Source of the DNA: an uncultured Aquincola sp.
GTDB lineage: Bacteria; Pseudomonadota; Gammaproteobacteria; Burkholderiales; Burkholderiaceae
Assembly (NCBI GenBank): GCA_937883885.1
Contig: CAKZXL010000635.1
Span: 1-14,533 of the forward strand
Direction of reading: 5' to 3'
Length of the DNA stretch: 14,533 nucleotides
Positions 7,328-14,533 of this stretch are shown in pieces (positions within the stretch are counted from its first letter, which is position 1; every line of letters starts with the position of its first letter). The position numbers were made by a program, and so were the translations under genes. Below the pieces are notes generated by a model. That model worked only from the letters and a program-made list of their open reading frames with translations, searched no databases and was not told the DNA's origin.

Positions 7328-10151
7328 AGCCCAACTCCCCCAAGAACCGCTGCAGCGCCGCATCGGCCGCATCGCGCTCCGCCTCAATCTGCCGCGCCGT
7401 CGCCGCGTACTTATTCCAAAGGTTTTCGAGGGCAGCCACGCAAGCGCGCTGGTCGGCGCGCAGGTAGTGTCGGTAACTGTCCATCAGCACCTTGCCCAGT
7501 CGCACAACGATCACCTGCCGCGCCTCGTCCGCGCTGATCTTCAGCCGCGCCTGCTCCACCAGCTCGTCCTTCTTGGCCTGCGTGGACTTGATGATTGCCT
7601 TCAGCGTCTTGGCCTCGTCTTCCAAGGCTTTGTGGGCCGCCAGCTTGGCTTCCAGCCGCTCGGCCGTTGCCTTGGCCGTTTGGCCCGCAGCCATCGCGGC
7701 TTGGACGACGGGGGCGATGCCCGATGCATGACCCACCGCTTGCGCCAGATCCAGCACCCGCTGCCCGTTGGCAAACTGCGCTTCCTTGGCTGCGAAGCCC
7801 TCGGTGCAGTGGTGGGCCTTGTCAGTGCCTTTGGGCAGCAGGCCAGCTGCCTTGATCTCGATGAACAAGTCGGTGACGGCGCCCTTGAGGGTCTTGAGCT
7901 GAGCCTTCCATTTGGCGGTGGCTTCTTTCAGCTCTTCCTTGAGCGTCTTCACCTCATCGGCCGGCAGCACGCCGGTGTCGTCGGTGTCCTCAAAGCCTTC
8001 TTCGCTGGCTGAGGCAAACAGCGCCTGCAGCTCGGCCAGGCGGGCGTGCTGCTGCTCCAGCTCGGCCAGCACCTGCGGGAACTGGCTTTGCAGGATGTCG
8101 TCGTCCGGAATCAGCTCCGGGCCCCAGCCGCTGGCGAAGATGGACTTCAGGTCCGAGGCCAGCAGCTTGTAGAAGTTGGCAAACGCGCCGCGCACCTGGA
8201 AGCGGTTCAACAGGTGCTGCCGGGCGAAGGTGCGTTCGATGCTCTCCAGCAGCTTGGCGCGCAGCGCGTACACGTTGTGCGGTCGGGCATGCTGGTTGTC
8301 GGCATCGGGTGCCAGCGCTTCCACCAGCGGCAGGTGCTGGCGCCACCAGGTTTCCAACTCGCCCATGAACTGGGCATGGCGTTGCTGCACGCCGGGGTGC
8401 TGCTTCACCAGCTCGGCGATGGCGCGTTTGTCTTGGGCGATGGCGGCGGTGAAGTCGGCGTACAGAGTGCCGTGCTCGGGCGCTGCACGGGGCGTGAAGC
8501 AGGATTCGCGCAGGCCGCTGTAGTTGTTCCAGTAGTGGGCCAATGCGTCAATCTCAGGCATGGGCACCCCGCCGTGCAGATGGGCCCGCACGTCGTGCGG
8601 CTCCGGCGGCGGGGCGTTGTCGACGTAACGGCGGATGTTGCAGTTGTAGTCCTCGGCCCGAATCTGCTCGACGGGCACCAGCTCCGCGTAGCGCTCGATG
8701 CGCTGGCCCGTGCGATAGGCGTTGACGATCTTGTCCACGTCTTCAGGGCGCAGGTGGTTCTGGGCCTTGCCTTCGCGGTACTCCCGGTCGGCATTGATGA
8801 AAAGCACGTGCTTGCGATCCTGGGCGCTGGCCTTGTTCAGCACCAGGATGCAGGCGGGGATGCCCGTGCCATAGAACAGGTTGGCAGGCAGGCCGATCAC
8901 CGCCTCCAGGTAGCCCTTGTCGATGATGTACTGCCGCGCCTCGCGCTCCTCCCCGCCGCGGAACAGCACGCCGTGGGGCATCACCGTGGCCATGCGCCCG
9001 TCGCTCTTCAGCACGGCCAGCATGTGCTGGACGAACATCAGGTCGGCCTTCTTGCCCTTTTCCGGCATCCACACGTGGAAGCGGCCGGGGTGGGCAATAG
9101 GCTCCTTCTTCTTGGCGCCGCTGCCATCGTCCTTCGACTTGGTCTTGGCGTAGTTCTGGCTGAAGGGCGGGTTGGCCAGCACACGGTCGAAGCGCATCAG
9201 CTGACCGGTGGCCGGGTCCTGGTGCTTCGGGTCGGTCAGCGTGTCGGCATTGTGGATGTCGGCGTGCGAGATGCCATGCAGCAGCATGTTCATCTTGCAG
9301 ATGGACCACACGGTGCCCATCTTTTCCTGGCCGAACAGCGAGAGGTTCTGCGGGTCGCCGCCGCGCTCGCGCACGTAGTCACGTGCCTGGATCAGCATGC
9401 CGCCTGAGCCGACCGTGGGGTCGTACACCCGCATGCCGTCGGTCGGGTCGCAGATCTCCACACACACCCGCACCACCTCGGCCGGTGTGTAGAACTCACC
9501 GGCCTTCTTGCCGGCCGAATCGGCGAAGTACTTGATCAGCCATTCATACGCCGCGCCGAGCAGGTCCGGAAACTCGAAGTCGTCGTCGTGCAGCGGGATC
9601 TTCTCGAAGTTCTGAATGAAGTCGACCAGCGTGTCGTCATCCAGCGTGTTCTGCCCGATCTTGCGGTTGAAGTTGATGGTCTCCTTCAGCACGCCTTCCA
9701 GCGCGTCGGCGTTGGCTTCTTCCAGTGCGGCCAGCGCCTTGTTCAGCGCAGAGCCGACGTTCTCCTTCACATGCTTGAGTGCCGGGCGCAGCTGGGGCTC
9801 CCCGTTCACCCACTCGGTCCAGGGCTCGCTCCAGCGCGCGCGGGGCGGCACGTAAAAGTACTTGCCGGAGTACTGGTCGGCGTCTTGCAGCAGCGCGGCG
9901 ATGTCTTGGGCCGACAGGCCTGCAGCTTCGCCCTCCCGACGGATTTCTTCGCGGCGCTGATCGAACAGGTCACTGGCCCGCTTGAGGAACAGCATGCCGA
10001 AGATGTACTCCTTGTACTCACTGGCATCCATGTTGCCGCGCAGGTCGTCGCAGGCGGTGAGCAGCAGGCTTTCTAGGCGGGCGAGGGTGAGCTTGGCTTG
10101 GGGCATGAAGGCGATGTTGTTCTGGGCGCTTGTTGGTGGGCGTGACTGCAT
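7320..10151 (-). CDS. hsdM: Type I restriction-modification DNA methyltransferase subunit M (HsdM), long form
   Basis: HsdM transfers a methyl group from S-adenosylmethionine to adenine N6, protecting host DNA, and is also the core of the restriction complex. In this 943-residue product the N-terminal helical domain ('[18 protein letters not shown]', 41-58) is followed by SAM motif I '[10 protein letters not shown]' (244-253) and the catalytic motif NPPF (327-330). The methylase part ends near residue 520, where many HsdM proteins stop. The remaining ~420 residues are mostly helical, with charged, coiled-coil-like stretches around 695-765 and 825-870. Such long HsdM proteins are known, but the tail has no function I can name. 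The start is uncertain: ATG 10151 and ATG 10106 (Met16, just before the conserved 'KLTLARLE') both lack a clear ribosome site. The end overlaps hsdS by 8 nt. Confidence 0.95.
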   Translation of the reverse strand: MQSRPPTSAQNNIAFMPQAKLTLARLESLLLTACDDLRGNMDASEYKEYIFGMLFLKRASDLFDQRREEIRREGEAAGLSAQDIAALLQDADQYSGKYFYVPPRARWSEPWTEWVNGEPQLRPALKHVKENVGSALNKALAALEEANADALEGVLKETINFNRKIGQNTLDDDTLVDFIQNFEKIPLHDDDFEFPDLLGAAYEWLIKYFADSAGKKAGEFYTPAEVVRVCVEICDPTDGMRVYDPTVGSGGMLIQARDYVRERGGDPQNLSLFGQEKMGTVWSICKMNMLLHGISHADIHNADTLTDPKHQDPATGQLMRFDRVLANPPFSQNYAKTKSKDDGSGAKKKEPIAHPGRFHVWMPEKGKKADLMFVQHMLAVLKSDGRMATVMPHGVLFRGGEEREARQYIIDKGYLEAVIGLPANLFYGTGIPACILVLNKASAQDRKHVLFINADREYREGKAQNHLRPEDVDKIVNAYRTGQRIERYAELVPVEQIRAEDYNCNIRRYVDNAPPPEPHDVRAHLHGGVPMPEIDALAHYWNNYSGLRESCFTPRAAPEHGTLYADFTAAIAQDKRAIAELVKQHPGVQQRHAQFMGELETWWRQHLPLVEALAPDADNQHARPHNVYALRAKLLESIERTFARQHLLNRFQVRGAFANFYKLLASDLKSIFASGWGPELIPDDDILQSQFPQVLAELEQQHARLAELQALFASASEEGFEDTDDTGVLPADEVKTLKEELKEATAKWKAQLKTLKGAVTDLFIEIKAAGLLPKGTDKAHHCTEGFAAKEAQFANGQRVLDLAQAVGHASGIAPVVQAAMAAGQTAKATAERLEAKLAAHKALEDEAKTLKAIIKSTQAKKDELVEQARLKISADEARQVIVVRLGKVLMDSYRHYLRADQRACVAALENLWNKYAATARQIEAERDAADAALQRFLGELGYA
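7335..7341 (-). promoter_or_regulatory. Ribosome-binding site that fixes the hsdS start
   Basis: On the minus strand this reads GGGGGAG, 7 nt before the ATG at 7327. It lies inside the end of hsdM. It supports the shorter hsdS over the upstream in-frame ATG at 7387, which is buried in hsdM. Confidence 0.7.
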
Positions 10152-10241
10152 TCAGGCGTGCAGGTCAGCCCCGATCGGCAACGTGTTCAGGCAAATCGGA
10201 CACGGGGCAGCGGAGGTAGGCGCAGAGCTTGCCACTCGGTG
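10152..10241 (-). other. Spacer between the XRE regulator and hsdM, probable site of operon control
   Basis: These 90 bp hold no gene. A promoter for the hsd-dar operon would be expected here unless it is read through from the XRE gene. I found TTGCC-like boxes but no convincing -10 partner, and no ribosome site before either possible hsdM ATG. A weak inverted repeat GCCCCG/CGGGGC (10168-10173 and 10203-10208) has a long loop and may be chance. Confidence 0.3.
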
Positions 10242-10577
10242 TCATGGCGCAGGCGCCCGCCGCCGCACGGCCCGCGCCTGCGCCGTGCGCACCGCCTCTT
10301 CCAGTGCCGCCTGGTCGTGCTGGGGCGCGGCCACTTCGCCCAGGGCGGCGGCGCGGCCCATCAGCCACAAGGCGGTGGCGTAGACGCCCATGGCCACGCT
10401 GGGGTCGCCGCGTTCCATGCGCATCAGCGTGGGTTCGGAGACGCCGATACGTTGCGCCCACAGGCGCCGCGGCTCCTTGCGGCGCTTGCGGGCGATGGCC
10501 AGGTCTTCACCCAGGCGGCGCAAGGGCGCCAGCGCGGCTGCGGGCATCTCGTCGAGGGCGGTGGGGCGCTTGGGCAT
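10242..10577 (-). CDS. XRE-family helix-turn-helix transcriptional regulator
   Basis: The 111-residue protein has a cro/C1-type helix-turn-helix at about 36-58 ('RLWAQRIGVSEPTLMRMERG'), followed by 'DPSVAMGVYATALWLMGR' and an 'APQHD' stretch. This pattern is typical of small XRE regulators often encoded beside HipA-type kinases, but no hipA is present in this window. The gene ends 90 bp before hsdM on the same strand, so it could control the restriction/DarTG operon, much as small C proteins control some type II restriction systems. That is inference from position. No ribosome site is seen before the ATG, and translation may be leaderless. Its first 71 bp overlap the end of the LysR gene in another frame. 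The basic C-terminus ('RAVRRRAPAP') has no clear role. Confidence 0.82.
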   Translation of the reverse strand: MPKRPTALDEMPAAALAPLRRLGEDLAIARKRRKEPRRLWAQRIGVSEPTLMRMERGDPSVAMGVYATALWLMGRAAALGEVAAPQHDQAALEEAVRTAQARAVRRRAPAP

Positions 10578-11532
10578 GCATACATGTTAGTGCAGACCGT
10601 GTTTGACGTACATCTATGTGTGTTTTTAAGCCCGCCGGGCTGCCCAGTCGACTGAAGTCCAGCGCCTTCAGCAGCGCGGCCGTCTCGCGCATCAGGCGGG
10701 TGGCCGGGCGGGCCTTGGGCCAGGCCAGCACCAGGTTGTTGCGGATGGCCGGCGCCACGATGGCGGCGCGCTGCAGCGCAGGTCCTTGCCCCGGCGGGGG
10801 CAGGGCGCTTTCGGGCAGCACGGTGCAGCCCACGCCCTGGCGCACCAGCTGCACCACCGTCTGCACCGAGCCCACCTCGGCCACCACCTGCAGCGCGATG
10901 CGGCGCGGCCGCGCCACGGCGTCCACCAGGCTGCGGATGGCGTTGGGCGCGGCCGGCAACACCAGCGGCCAGTCGGCCAGCGCCGCAAAGCGCAGCCGGG
11001 GCGGCAGCCGCGGGCCCTGGGCCGGGGCCACCAGCAACAGCGGCTCGCGCAGCAGCGGCTCACAGCTCAGCAGCGGTGAAGGCGGCGGGTCGAATAGCAG
11101 CGCCAGGTCCAGCCGTCCGGCGATCAGCCATTCGCGCAGGTGCTGGCTCAGCCCTTCCGACACGGTGATCACCGCGCGCGGAAAGCGCTCGCGAAAGCGC
11201 GTCACCAGCTCGGCGCTCAGGCTCACCGCCACCCGTGGCGGCAGGCCCACGGTGATGCGCCCGCCCGGGCTGGCGGCCAGCTCGCGCAGGGCTTCGCGGG
11301 CGCGGTCGGCGCTGTCCAGCATCTGGCGTGCATGCACCAGCAGCGCGTCGCCGGCTTCGGTGGGCAGGGCGCCGCGGCCGGTGCGGTCCAGCAGGCGCTG
11401 GCCCAGCTCGGCTTCCAGCAGGCCGATCTGCCGGCTGAGGGTAGGCTGCGCCAGGTTCAGCGCCACCGCCGCGCGGCTGAAGCTGCCCGCATCGGCCACC
11501 GCCACGAAGTAGGCCAGTTGCTTCAAGTCCAT
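10507..11532 (-). CDS. LysR-type transcriptional regulator with an extended C-terminus
   Basis: The 341-residue product starts with a winged helix-turn-helix typical of LysR regulators ('SFSRAAVALNLAQPTLSRQIGLLEAE' region, 17-42, through 'GRGALPTEAG' at about 52-61). A periplasmic-binding-like effector domain follows to about residue 300. It is transcribed away from the catabolic operon and is its likely regulator, activating it when an effector (probably a substrate or intermediate) binds. Family members are usually near 300 residues. Here about 40 extra residues, beginning near 'GLKTHIDVRQ' and rich in Arg, Ala and His, run into the first 71 bp of the XRE gene before a stop is met. The tail has no domain I recognise and may reflect loss of the native stop at an insertion boundary. 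The ATG at 11532 matches the family's usual 'MDLKQL' start. Confidence 0.9.
   Translation of the reverse strand: MDLKQLAYFVAVADAGSFSRAAVALNLAQPTLSRQIGLLEAELGQRLLDRTGRGALPTEAGDALLVHARQMLDSADRAREALRELAASPGGRITVGLPPRVAVSLSAELVTRFRERFPRAVITVSEGLSQHLREWLIAGRLDLALLFDPPPSPLLSCEPLLREPLLLVAPAQGPRLPPRLRFAALADWPLVLPAAPNAIRSLVDAVARPRRIALQVVAEVGSVQTVVQLVRQGVGCTVLPESALPPPGQGPALQRAAIVAPAIRNNLVLAWPKARPATRLMRETAALLKALDFSRLGSPAGLKTHIDVRQTRSALTCMHAQAPHRPRRDARSRAGALAPPG
10578..10627. promoter_or_regulatory. AT-rich patch with repeated TACAT-type words before the XRE gene
   Basis: This 50-bp stretch has 20 G/C of 50, far below the flanking DNA. It contains TACATGTTA (10581-10589) and TACATCTAT (10609-10617), two similar words 28 bp apart on the plus strand, each holding an ACAT/ATGT-like core. 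It lies directly upstream of the XRE start on the minus strand and inside the LysR C-terminal tail. It is a reasonable place for the XRE promoter and an autoregulatory operator, but no strong -35/-10 pair is visible. Confidence 0.35.
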
Positions 11533-11555
11533 AGCGCTTCAGCATAGCTGCTATA
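11531..11555. promoter_or_regulatory. Candidate LysR operator in the divergent intergenic region
   Basis: The region between the LysR start and the amidohydrolase contains a perfect 11-bp inverted repeat, ATAGC-T-GCTAT, at 11544-11554. A further ATAGC lies at 11531-11535, and a T-N11-A arrangement, the general LysR box form, spans 11532-11544. This is where a LysR regulator of a divergent operon usually binds. It is short and was found by eye only. Confidence 0.4.
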
Positions 11556-11603
11556 GGCGGCATGCCGTTACGCTCTGCCCTGCGGCTGCGCAGAATGGCC
11601 TGC

Positions 11604-12461
11604 ATGAGCAGTACCTTCACCCTGCCGGCTGGCGCCTGCAATGCCCATTGCCATGTGTTCGGCCCGCCCGATCGTTTTCCGTACGCGGCCGGCGCCTTCC
11701 AGCCGGCGGCCGATGCCCCCAAGGAAGCCTTGTTCGCACTGAACGACCGCCTGGGTCTGCAGCGCTGCGTGGTGGTGCAGAGTGCCTGCCACGGCTTCGA
11801 CAACCGCGCCACCGAAGACGCGGTGGCGGCACGGCCGCACAGCTACCGCGGCATCGCGCTGCTGCCCACCGACGTGCCCGATGCCGAGCTGCGCCGGCTG
11901 GACGCGGCAGGTTTTCGCGGGGTGCGCTTCAACTACATGGCCCACCTGGGCGGCGGCACGCCCATCGACCAGGTGCTGGCGCTGGCCGCGCGGCTGGCGC
12001 CGCTGGGCTGGCACCTGCAGATCCATGGCGACCCGGCCCTGCTCACCGACCTGGGTCCGGCGCTGCGCCGCAGCCCCGTGCCGGTGGTCATCGACCACAT
12101 CGGCCGCGTGGACGCGGCGGCCGGCCTGCAGCAGCCGGCCTTCGTGGCGCTGCAGCGGTTGATGGACGACGAGCGCTTCTGGGTGAAGGTGAGCGGTTGC
12201 GACCGCATCACCCGCCAGGGTCCGCCTTATGCCGATGCGCTGCCCTTCGCCCAGGCCCTGGTGCAGGCCCATGGCGACCGGGTGCTGTGGGGCAACGACT
12301 GGCCGCACCCCAACCATGCCGGCCCGCTGCCGGTGGAAGAAGACCTGGTGGCGCTGATCGAGCGCATCGCGCCCACCGCCGAGGCAAGCCAGCGGCTGCT
12401 GGTGGACAACCCGCAGCGGCTTTACCGCTTCGACGATCAACCGCTGCAGGGCAAGGTATGA
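11604..12461 (+). CDS. Amidohydrolase-family lactonase, 2-pyrone-4,6-dicarboxylate hydrolase (LigI)-like
   Basis: The 285-residue product is a TIM-barrel amidohydrolase of the COG3618/LigI type. These cytoplasmic enzymes open lactone rings such as 2-pyrone-4,6-dicarboxylate or related muconolactones. Visible elements are the 'NAHCHVFGPPDRFPYA' opening with the HxH pair His15/His17, 'QIHGD' with His141, 'VVIDHIGR' with His165, and 'WGNDWPHPN' with Asp232, the usual catalytic aspartate at the end of strand 8. Length fits LigI (about 290). The frame opens at ATG 11562, but 'MSSTFTLPAG' at 11604 begins right before the conserved domain; no start has a strong ribosome site. It overlaps the next gene by 4 nt (ATGA), so both are in one operon. 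The exact substrate is unknown; sugar-lactone or sulfomuconolactone hydrolases are related alternatives. Confidence 0.88.
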   Translation: MSSTFTLPAGACNAHCHVFGPPDRFPYAAGAFQPAADAPKEALFALNDRLGLQRCVVVQSACHGFDNRATEDAVAARPHSYRGIALLPTDVPDAELRRLDAAGFRGVRFNYMAHLGGGTPIDQVLALAARLAPLGWHLQIHGDPALLTDLGPALRRSPVPVVIDHIGRVDAAAGLQQPAFVALQRLMDDERFWVKVSGCDRITRQGPPYADALPFAQALVQAHGDRVLWGNDWPHPNHAGPLPVEEDLVALIERIAPTAEASQRLLVDNPQRLYRFDDQPLQGKV

Positions 12462-13258
12462 GCCAACGATTCGAAGGCCAGGTCGCCATCGTCACCGGCG
12501 CCGGCTGCGTGGGCCCGGGCTGGGGCAATGGCCGCGCGGTGGCCGTTCGTCTGGCGGAAGAAGGCGCCCAGGTGCTGGCCGTGGACCGCGACCTGCAGCG
12601 GCTGGACGAAACGCTGGAGCGCGCCGGCCCGCTGCGCGAGCGCATCCGCCCCTGGGCCGCCGACGTGACCGACAGCGCCAGCGTGGCCGCGATGGTGGCG
12701 GCCTGCCTGGAAGCCTTCGGCCGCATCGACGTGCTGGTGAACAACGTGGGCGGCTCGGCCAAGGGCGGCCCGGTGGAGATGAGCGAGGAGGTCTGGGATT
12801 CGCAGATCGACCTCAACCTGAAGAGCGTGTTCCTCACCTGCAAGGCGGTACTGCCCACCATGGTGGGCCAGCGCAGCGGCGCCATCGTGAACGTGGCTTC
12901 CACCTCGGGCTTGCGGTGGACGGGCGCCGCCCAGGTGGCCTATGCGGCCAGCAAGGCCGGCGTGATCCAGCTGGGCCGCGTGGTGGCGGTGCAGCATGCG
13001 CCCGACGGCGTGCGCGTGAACACCGTGGTGCCCGGCCAGCTGCACACGCCGATGGTGGAAGCGCGGCTGGCCGGCCAGCGCGCCGGCGGCGATGTGCAGG
13101 CCTTGCTGGCGCAGCGGCAGCAGCGCATTCCGCTGGGCTTCATGGGCGATGGCTGGGACACCGCCTCGGCGGTGCTGTTCCTGGCCAGCGAAGACGCGCG
13201 CTTCATCACCGGCACCGAACTCGTGGTGGACGGCGGCATGACCGCCCGCTGCGATTGA
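12458..13258 (+). CDS. Short-chain dehydrogenase/reductase (SDR), probably NAD-dependent
   Basis: The 266-residue product is a classical SDR oxidoreductase. The Rossmann glycine loop lies in 'VTGAGCVGPGWGNG' (12-25) and is a few residues longer than the common TGxxxGxG form. Asp43 at the end of strand 2 ('VLAVDRD') favours NAD(H). 'NNVGG' at 95-99 replaces NNAG. The catalytic set is Asn120, Ser148, Tyr162 and Lys166 (YAASK). The C-terminal 'TGTELVVDGGMTA' is the usual family ending. Its ATG overlaps the amidohydrolase stop in an ATGA, so translation is likely coupled. In this operon it probably oxidises an alcohol or dihydrodiol intermediate or reduces a keto acid; the substrate is not readable. 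Many homologues carry generic names such as 3-oxoacyl-ACP reductase, which should not be taken literally. Confidence 0.93.
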   Translation: MSQRFEGQVAIVTGAGCVGPGWGNGRAVAVRLAEEGAQVLAVDRDLQRLDETLERAGPLRERIRPWAADVTDSASVAAMVAACLEAFGRIDVLVNNVGGSAKGGPVEMSEEVWDSQIDLNLKSVFLTCKAVLPTMVGQRSGAIVNVASTSGLRWTGAAQVAYAASKAGVIQLGRVVAVQHAPDGVRVNTVVPGQLHTPMVEARLAGQRAGGDVQALLAQRQQRIPLGFMGDGWDTASAVLFLASEDARFITGTELVVDGGMTARCD

Positions 13259-13280
13259 CGATCAACGACAGGAGACAGAC

Positions 13281-14255
13281 ATGACCTTTCACCGACGCGC
13301 GGCCCTGGCCGCGCTGGCCGGCGGCCTGATGCTGGCCACCGCGCTGCCGGCCCTGGCTCAGGGCGGCAAGAGCACCCGCATCGTCGTGTCCTTTCCGCCG
13401 GGCGGGCCGGTCGACTTCGTGGCCCGCGCGCTGGGCGAGCAACTGGGCAAGGAACTCAACCAGACCGTCATCGTCGACAACAAGGGCGGTGCCAACGGCG
13501 CCATCGGCGCCAGCGAAGTGATGCGCGCGCCGGCCGATGGCAGCACCATCTGGATCACCAGCGTGGGCGCGGCGGCGGTCAATCCGTCGCTGTACGAGAA
13601 GCTGCCTTACGACATGCAGCGCGACTTTGCGCCTGTCTCGCTGGTGGCCAACAACGTGGAGCTGCTGGTGGTGAACCCGGCCGATCCGGCGCGCACCGCG
13701 GCCGAGTTCGTGGCCAACGCCCGCAAGGCCAAGCCACCCATCGCGATGGGCAGCTCGGGCATCGGCAGCATTCCGCACCTGGCCATCGAGCAGCTGGTGG
13801 ACGCCAGCGGCGCGCCCATCACCCATGTGCCTTACCGCGGCGCGGCGCCGGCCATCACCGACGTGATGGGCGGTCAGGTGGCAGGCTTCTTCGGCGACAT
13901 CCCCGGGCTGATCGGCCATGTGAAGGGCGGCAAGCTCAAGCCGCTGGGTGTGGCGGCCACCAAGCGCCACCCGGCGCTGCCCGATGTGCCGACGCTGGCC
14001 GAGCAAGGCCTGCCGGGCGTGGACACCAACAACTGGTATGCCTTGTTCGTGCCCGCCAAGACGCCGCCGGCCACCATCGACGCGCTGAACAAGGCGGTGC
14101 GCAAGGCGCTCAGCGACCCCGGCCTGCGTGACCGCCTGCTGTCCACCGGTGCCGAGCCCGCGCCTTCCACCCCGCAGGAACTGGCCACGCTGGTCAAGGC
14201 CGACACGGCCAAGTGGGCCAAGCTGATCCACGACAAGAAGATCAAGGTGGAATGA
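13281..14255 (+). CDS. Bug-family (TctC-like) tripartite tricarboxylate transporter substrate-binding protein
   Basis: The 324-residue product is an exported solute receptor of the Bug/TctC family, which binds carboxylates in the periplasm and hands them to a TctA/TctB membrane carrier. A signal peptide is clear: a basic start 'MTFHRR', a hydrophobic core of Ala/Leu, and a likely signal peptidase I cut after 'ALPALA' near residue 26. The mature part opens with the family motif 'IVVSFPPGGPVDFVAR', then 'VDNKGGANGAIGASEV' and 'HVPYRGAAPAITDVMGGQV'. An AGGAG ribosome site at 13270-13274 stands 6 nt before ATG. It follows the SDR gene by 22 bp in the same operon, so the ligand is probably the substrate of the pathway. 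No tctA or tctB is present in the window; orphan Bug receptors are very common in Burkholderiales. Confidence 0.95.
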   Translation: MTFHRRAALAALAGGLMLATALPALAQGGKSTRIVVSFPPGGPVDFVARALGEQLGKELNQTVIVDNKGGANGAIGASEVMRAPADGSTIWITSVGAAAVNPSLYEKLPYDMQRDFAPVSLVANNVELLVVNPADPARTAAEFVANARKAKPPIAMGSSGIGSIPHLAIEQLVDASGAPITHVPYRGAAPAITDVMGGQVAGFFGDIPGLIGHVKGGKLKPLGVAATKRHPALPDVPTLAEQGLPGVDTNNWYALFVPAKTPPATIDALNKAVRKALSDPGLRDRLLSTGAEPAPSTPQELATLVKADTAKWAKLIHDKKIKVE

Positions 14256-14257
14256 CG

Positions 14258-14533
14258 ATGGCGCCCCGCATCCCGCTGGTGGAACCCGGTACCCGGCCCG
14301 CGCTGGCCGAGACCGAAGCCCGCATCCTGGCCGAACGTGGCCGCATCTCGCTGCTGTACCAGGCGCTGCTGAACAGCCCGCCGATCGCCGCCGGCTGGGA
14401 GCGCATGCTGACCGCCGTGCGCAACCAGACCGGCGTGCCGGCCGACCTGCGGGAGCTGATCATCCTGCGGGTGGCGGTGCTCAACCGCGCCAGCTTCGAG
14501 TTCCATGCCCATGTGCCGCATGCGCAGCGCGCC
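14258..14533 (+). CDS. Carboxymuconolactone decarboxylase-like (AhpD-like fold) protein, 5' part
   Basis: The frame runs off the right edge, giving the first 92 residues. 'LLYQALLNSPPIAAGWERMLTAV', 'LRELIILRVAVLNRASFEFHAHV' and the spaced His residues fit the carboxymuconolactone decarboxylase family, whose members act on lactone acids of the protocatechuate route or are AhpD-like oxidoreductases. No CxxC of the AhpD peroxidase type is seen in the visible part, which favours a decarboxylase-like or uncharacterised member. The start is ATG 14258, two bases after the receptor stop; an in-frame ATG at 14252 overlapping that stop (ATGA) is an alternative. An AAGGTGG stretch just upstream suits the 14258 start better. 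Placement in the operon with a LigI-like lactonase supports a lactone or aromatic-acid pathway. Confidence 0.85.
   Translation, partial: MAPRIPLVEPGTRPALAETEARILAERGRISLLYQALLNSPPIAAGWERMLTAVRNQTGVPADLRELIILRVAVLNRASFEFHAHVPHAQRA

Noticed and set aside
7328..7387. An upstream hsdS start at 7387
   Set aside because: It would add 20 Arg/Met/Ser-rich residues buried in hsdM, without a ribosome site. The ATG at 7327 has a strong GGGGGAG site and the same overlap type as the next junction.
8046..9407. A 453-codon open frame on the plus strand opposite hsdM
   Set aside because: It lies fully opposite the HsdM methylase motifs and shows no family pattern of its own.
10168..10208. Inverted repeat GCCCCG/CGGGGC before hsdM as an operator
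   Set aside because: The arms are only 6 bp with a 29-bp loop in GC-rich DNA, which is easily expected by chance.
10629..10641. Hairpin AGCCC-GCC-GGGCT beside a T run as a terminator of the LysR gene
   Set aside because: On the minus strand, the direction of LysR transcription, the stem is followed by A residues, not T; the stem is only 5 bp and lies within the LysR coding frame.
11648..12457. An in-frame upstream extension of the SDR gene (total 536 codons)
   Set aside because: The upstream part is an out-of-frame reading of the amidohydrolase, rich in Arg/Ala/Gly. The SDR fold starts at the ATG at 12458.
13206..14231. A 341-codon open frame on the minus strand opposite the Bug receptor gene
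   Set aside because: It has Arg/Gly/His-rich shadow composition, while the plus strand has a signal peptide, family motifs and a strong ribosome site.

Overview
The window is high-GC DNA from a proteobacterium, most likely a betaproteobacterium of the order Burkholderiales. The main reasons are the strongly GC-biased codons and a tripartite-tricarboxylate (Bug/TctC type) receptor inside a small catabolic operon. No rRNA, tRNA, CRISPR array or transposase was seen.

Left edge (1-284): the 3' end of a rightward gene of uncertain function, followed by a short convergent gap with two small hairpins.

Defence island (285-10577, all on the minus strand, so read from right to left): a small XRE-type regulator, then hsdM, hsdS, darT, darG, hsdR and a YgjP/DUF45-type zinc metallohydrolase. 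The genes from hsdM to the hydrolase are packed like one operon. hsdM/hsdS and hsdS/darT overlap by 8 nt, darT/darG are 16 nt apart, darG/hsdR are 12 nt apart, and the hydrolase ATG directly follows the hsdR stop. HsdM, HsdS and HsdR together make a complete type I restriction-modification system. DarT (a DNA ADP-ribosyltransferase toxin) and DarG (a macrodomain antitoxin that removes the modification) form a complete toxin-antitoxin/anti-phage pair. It sits between hsdS and hsdR, the slot held by the anticodon nuclease gene prrC in the E. coli prr locus. The most interesting reading is a two-layer defence: restriction first, then DNA ADP-ribosylation if restriction fails or is inhibited.

Boundary (about 10507-10630): the XRE gene overlaps the 3' end of a LysR-type regulator by 71 bp on the same strand. 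The regulator carries an unusual C-terminal tail, and an AT-rich patch lies here. This may be where the island joins older chromosomal DNA.

Catabolic cluster (10507-14533): the LysR regulator is transcribed away from a rightward operon encoding an amidohydrolase of the 2-pyrone-4,6-dicarboxylate hydrolase (LigI-like) type, an NAD-type short-chain dehydrogenase, a periplasmic Bug-family solute receptor and a carboxymuconolactone-decarboxylase-like protein cut by the window end. Together they suggest uptake and ring or lactone processing of an aromatic-derived carboxylate. The exact substrate cannot be read from the sequence.
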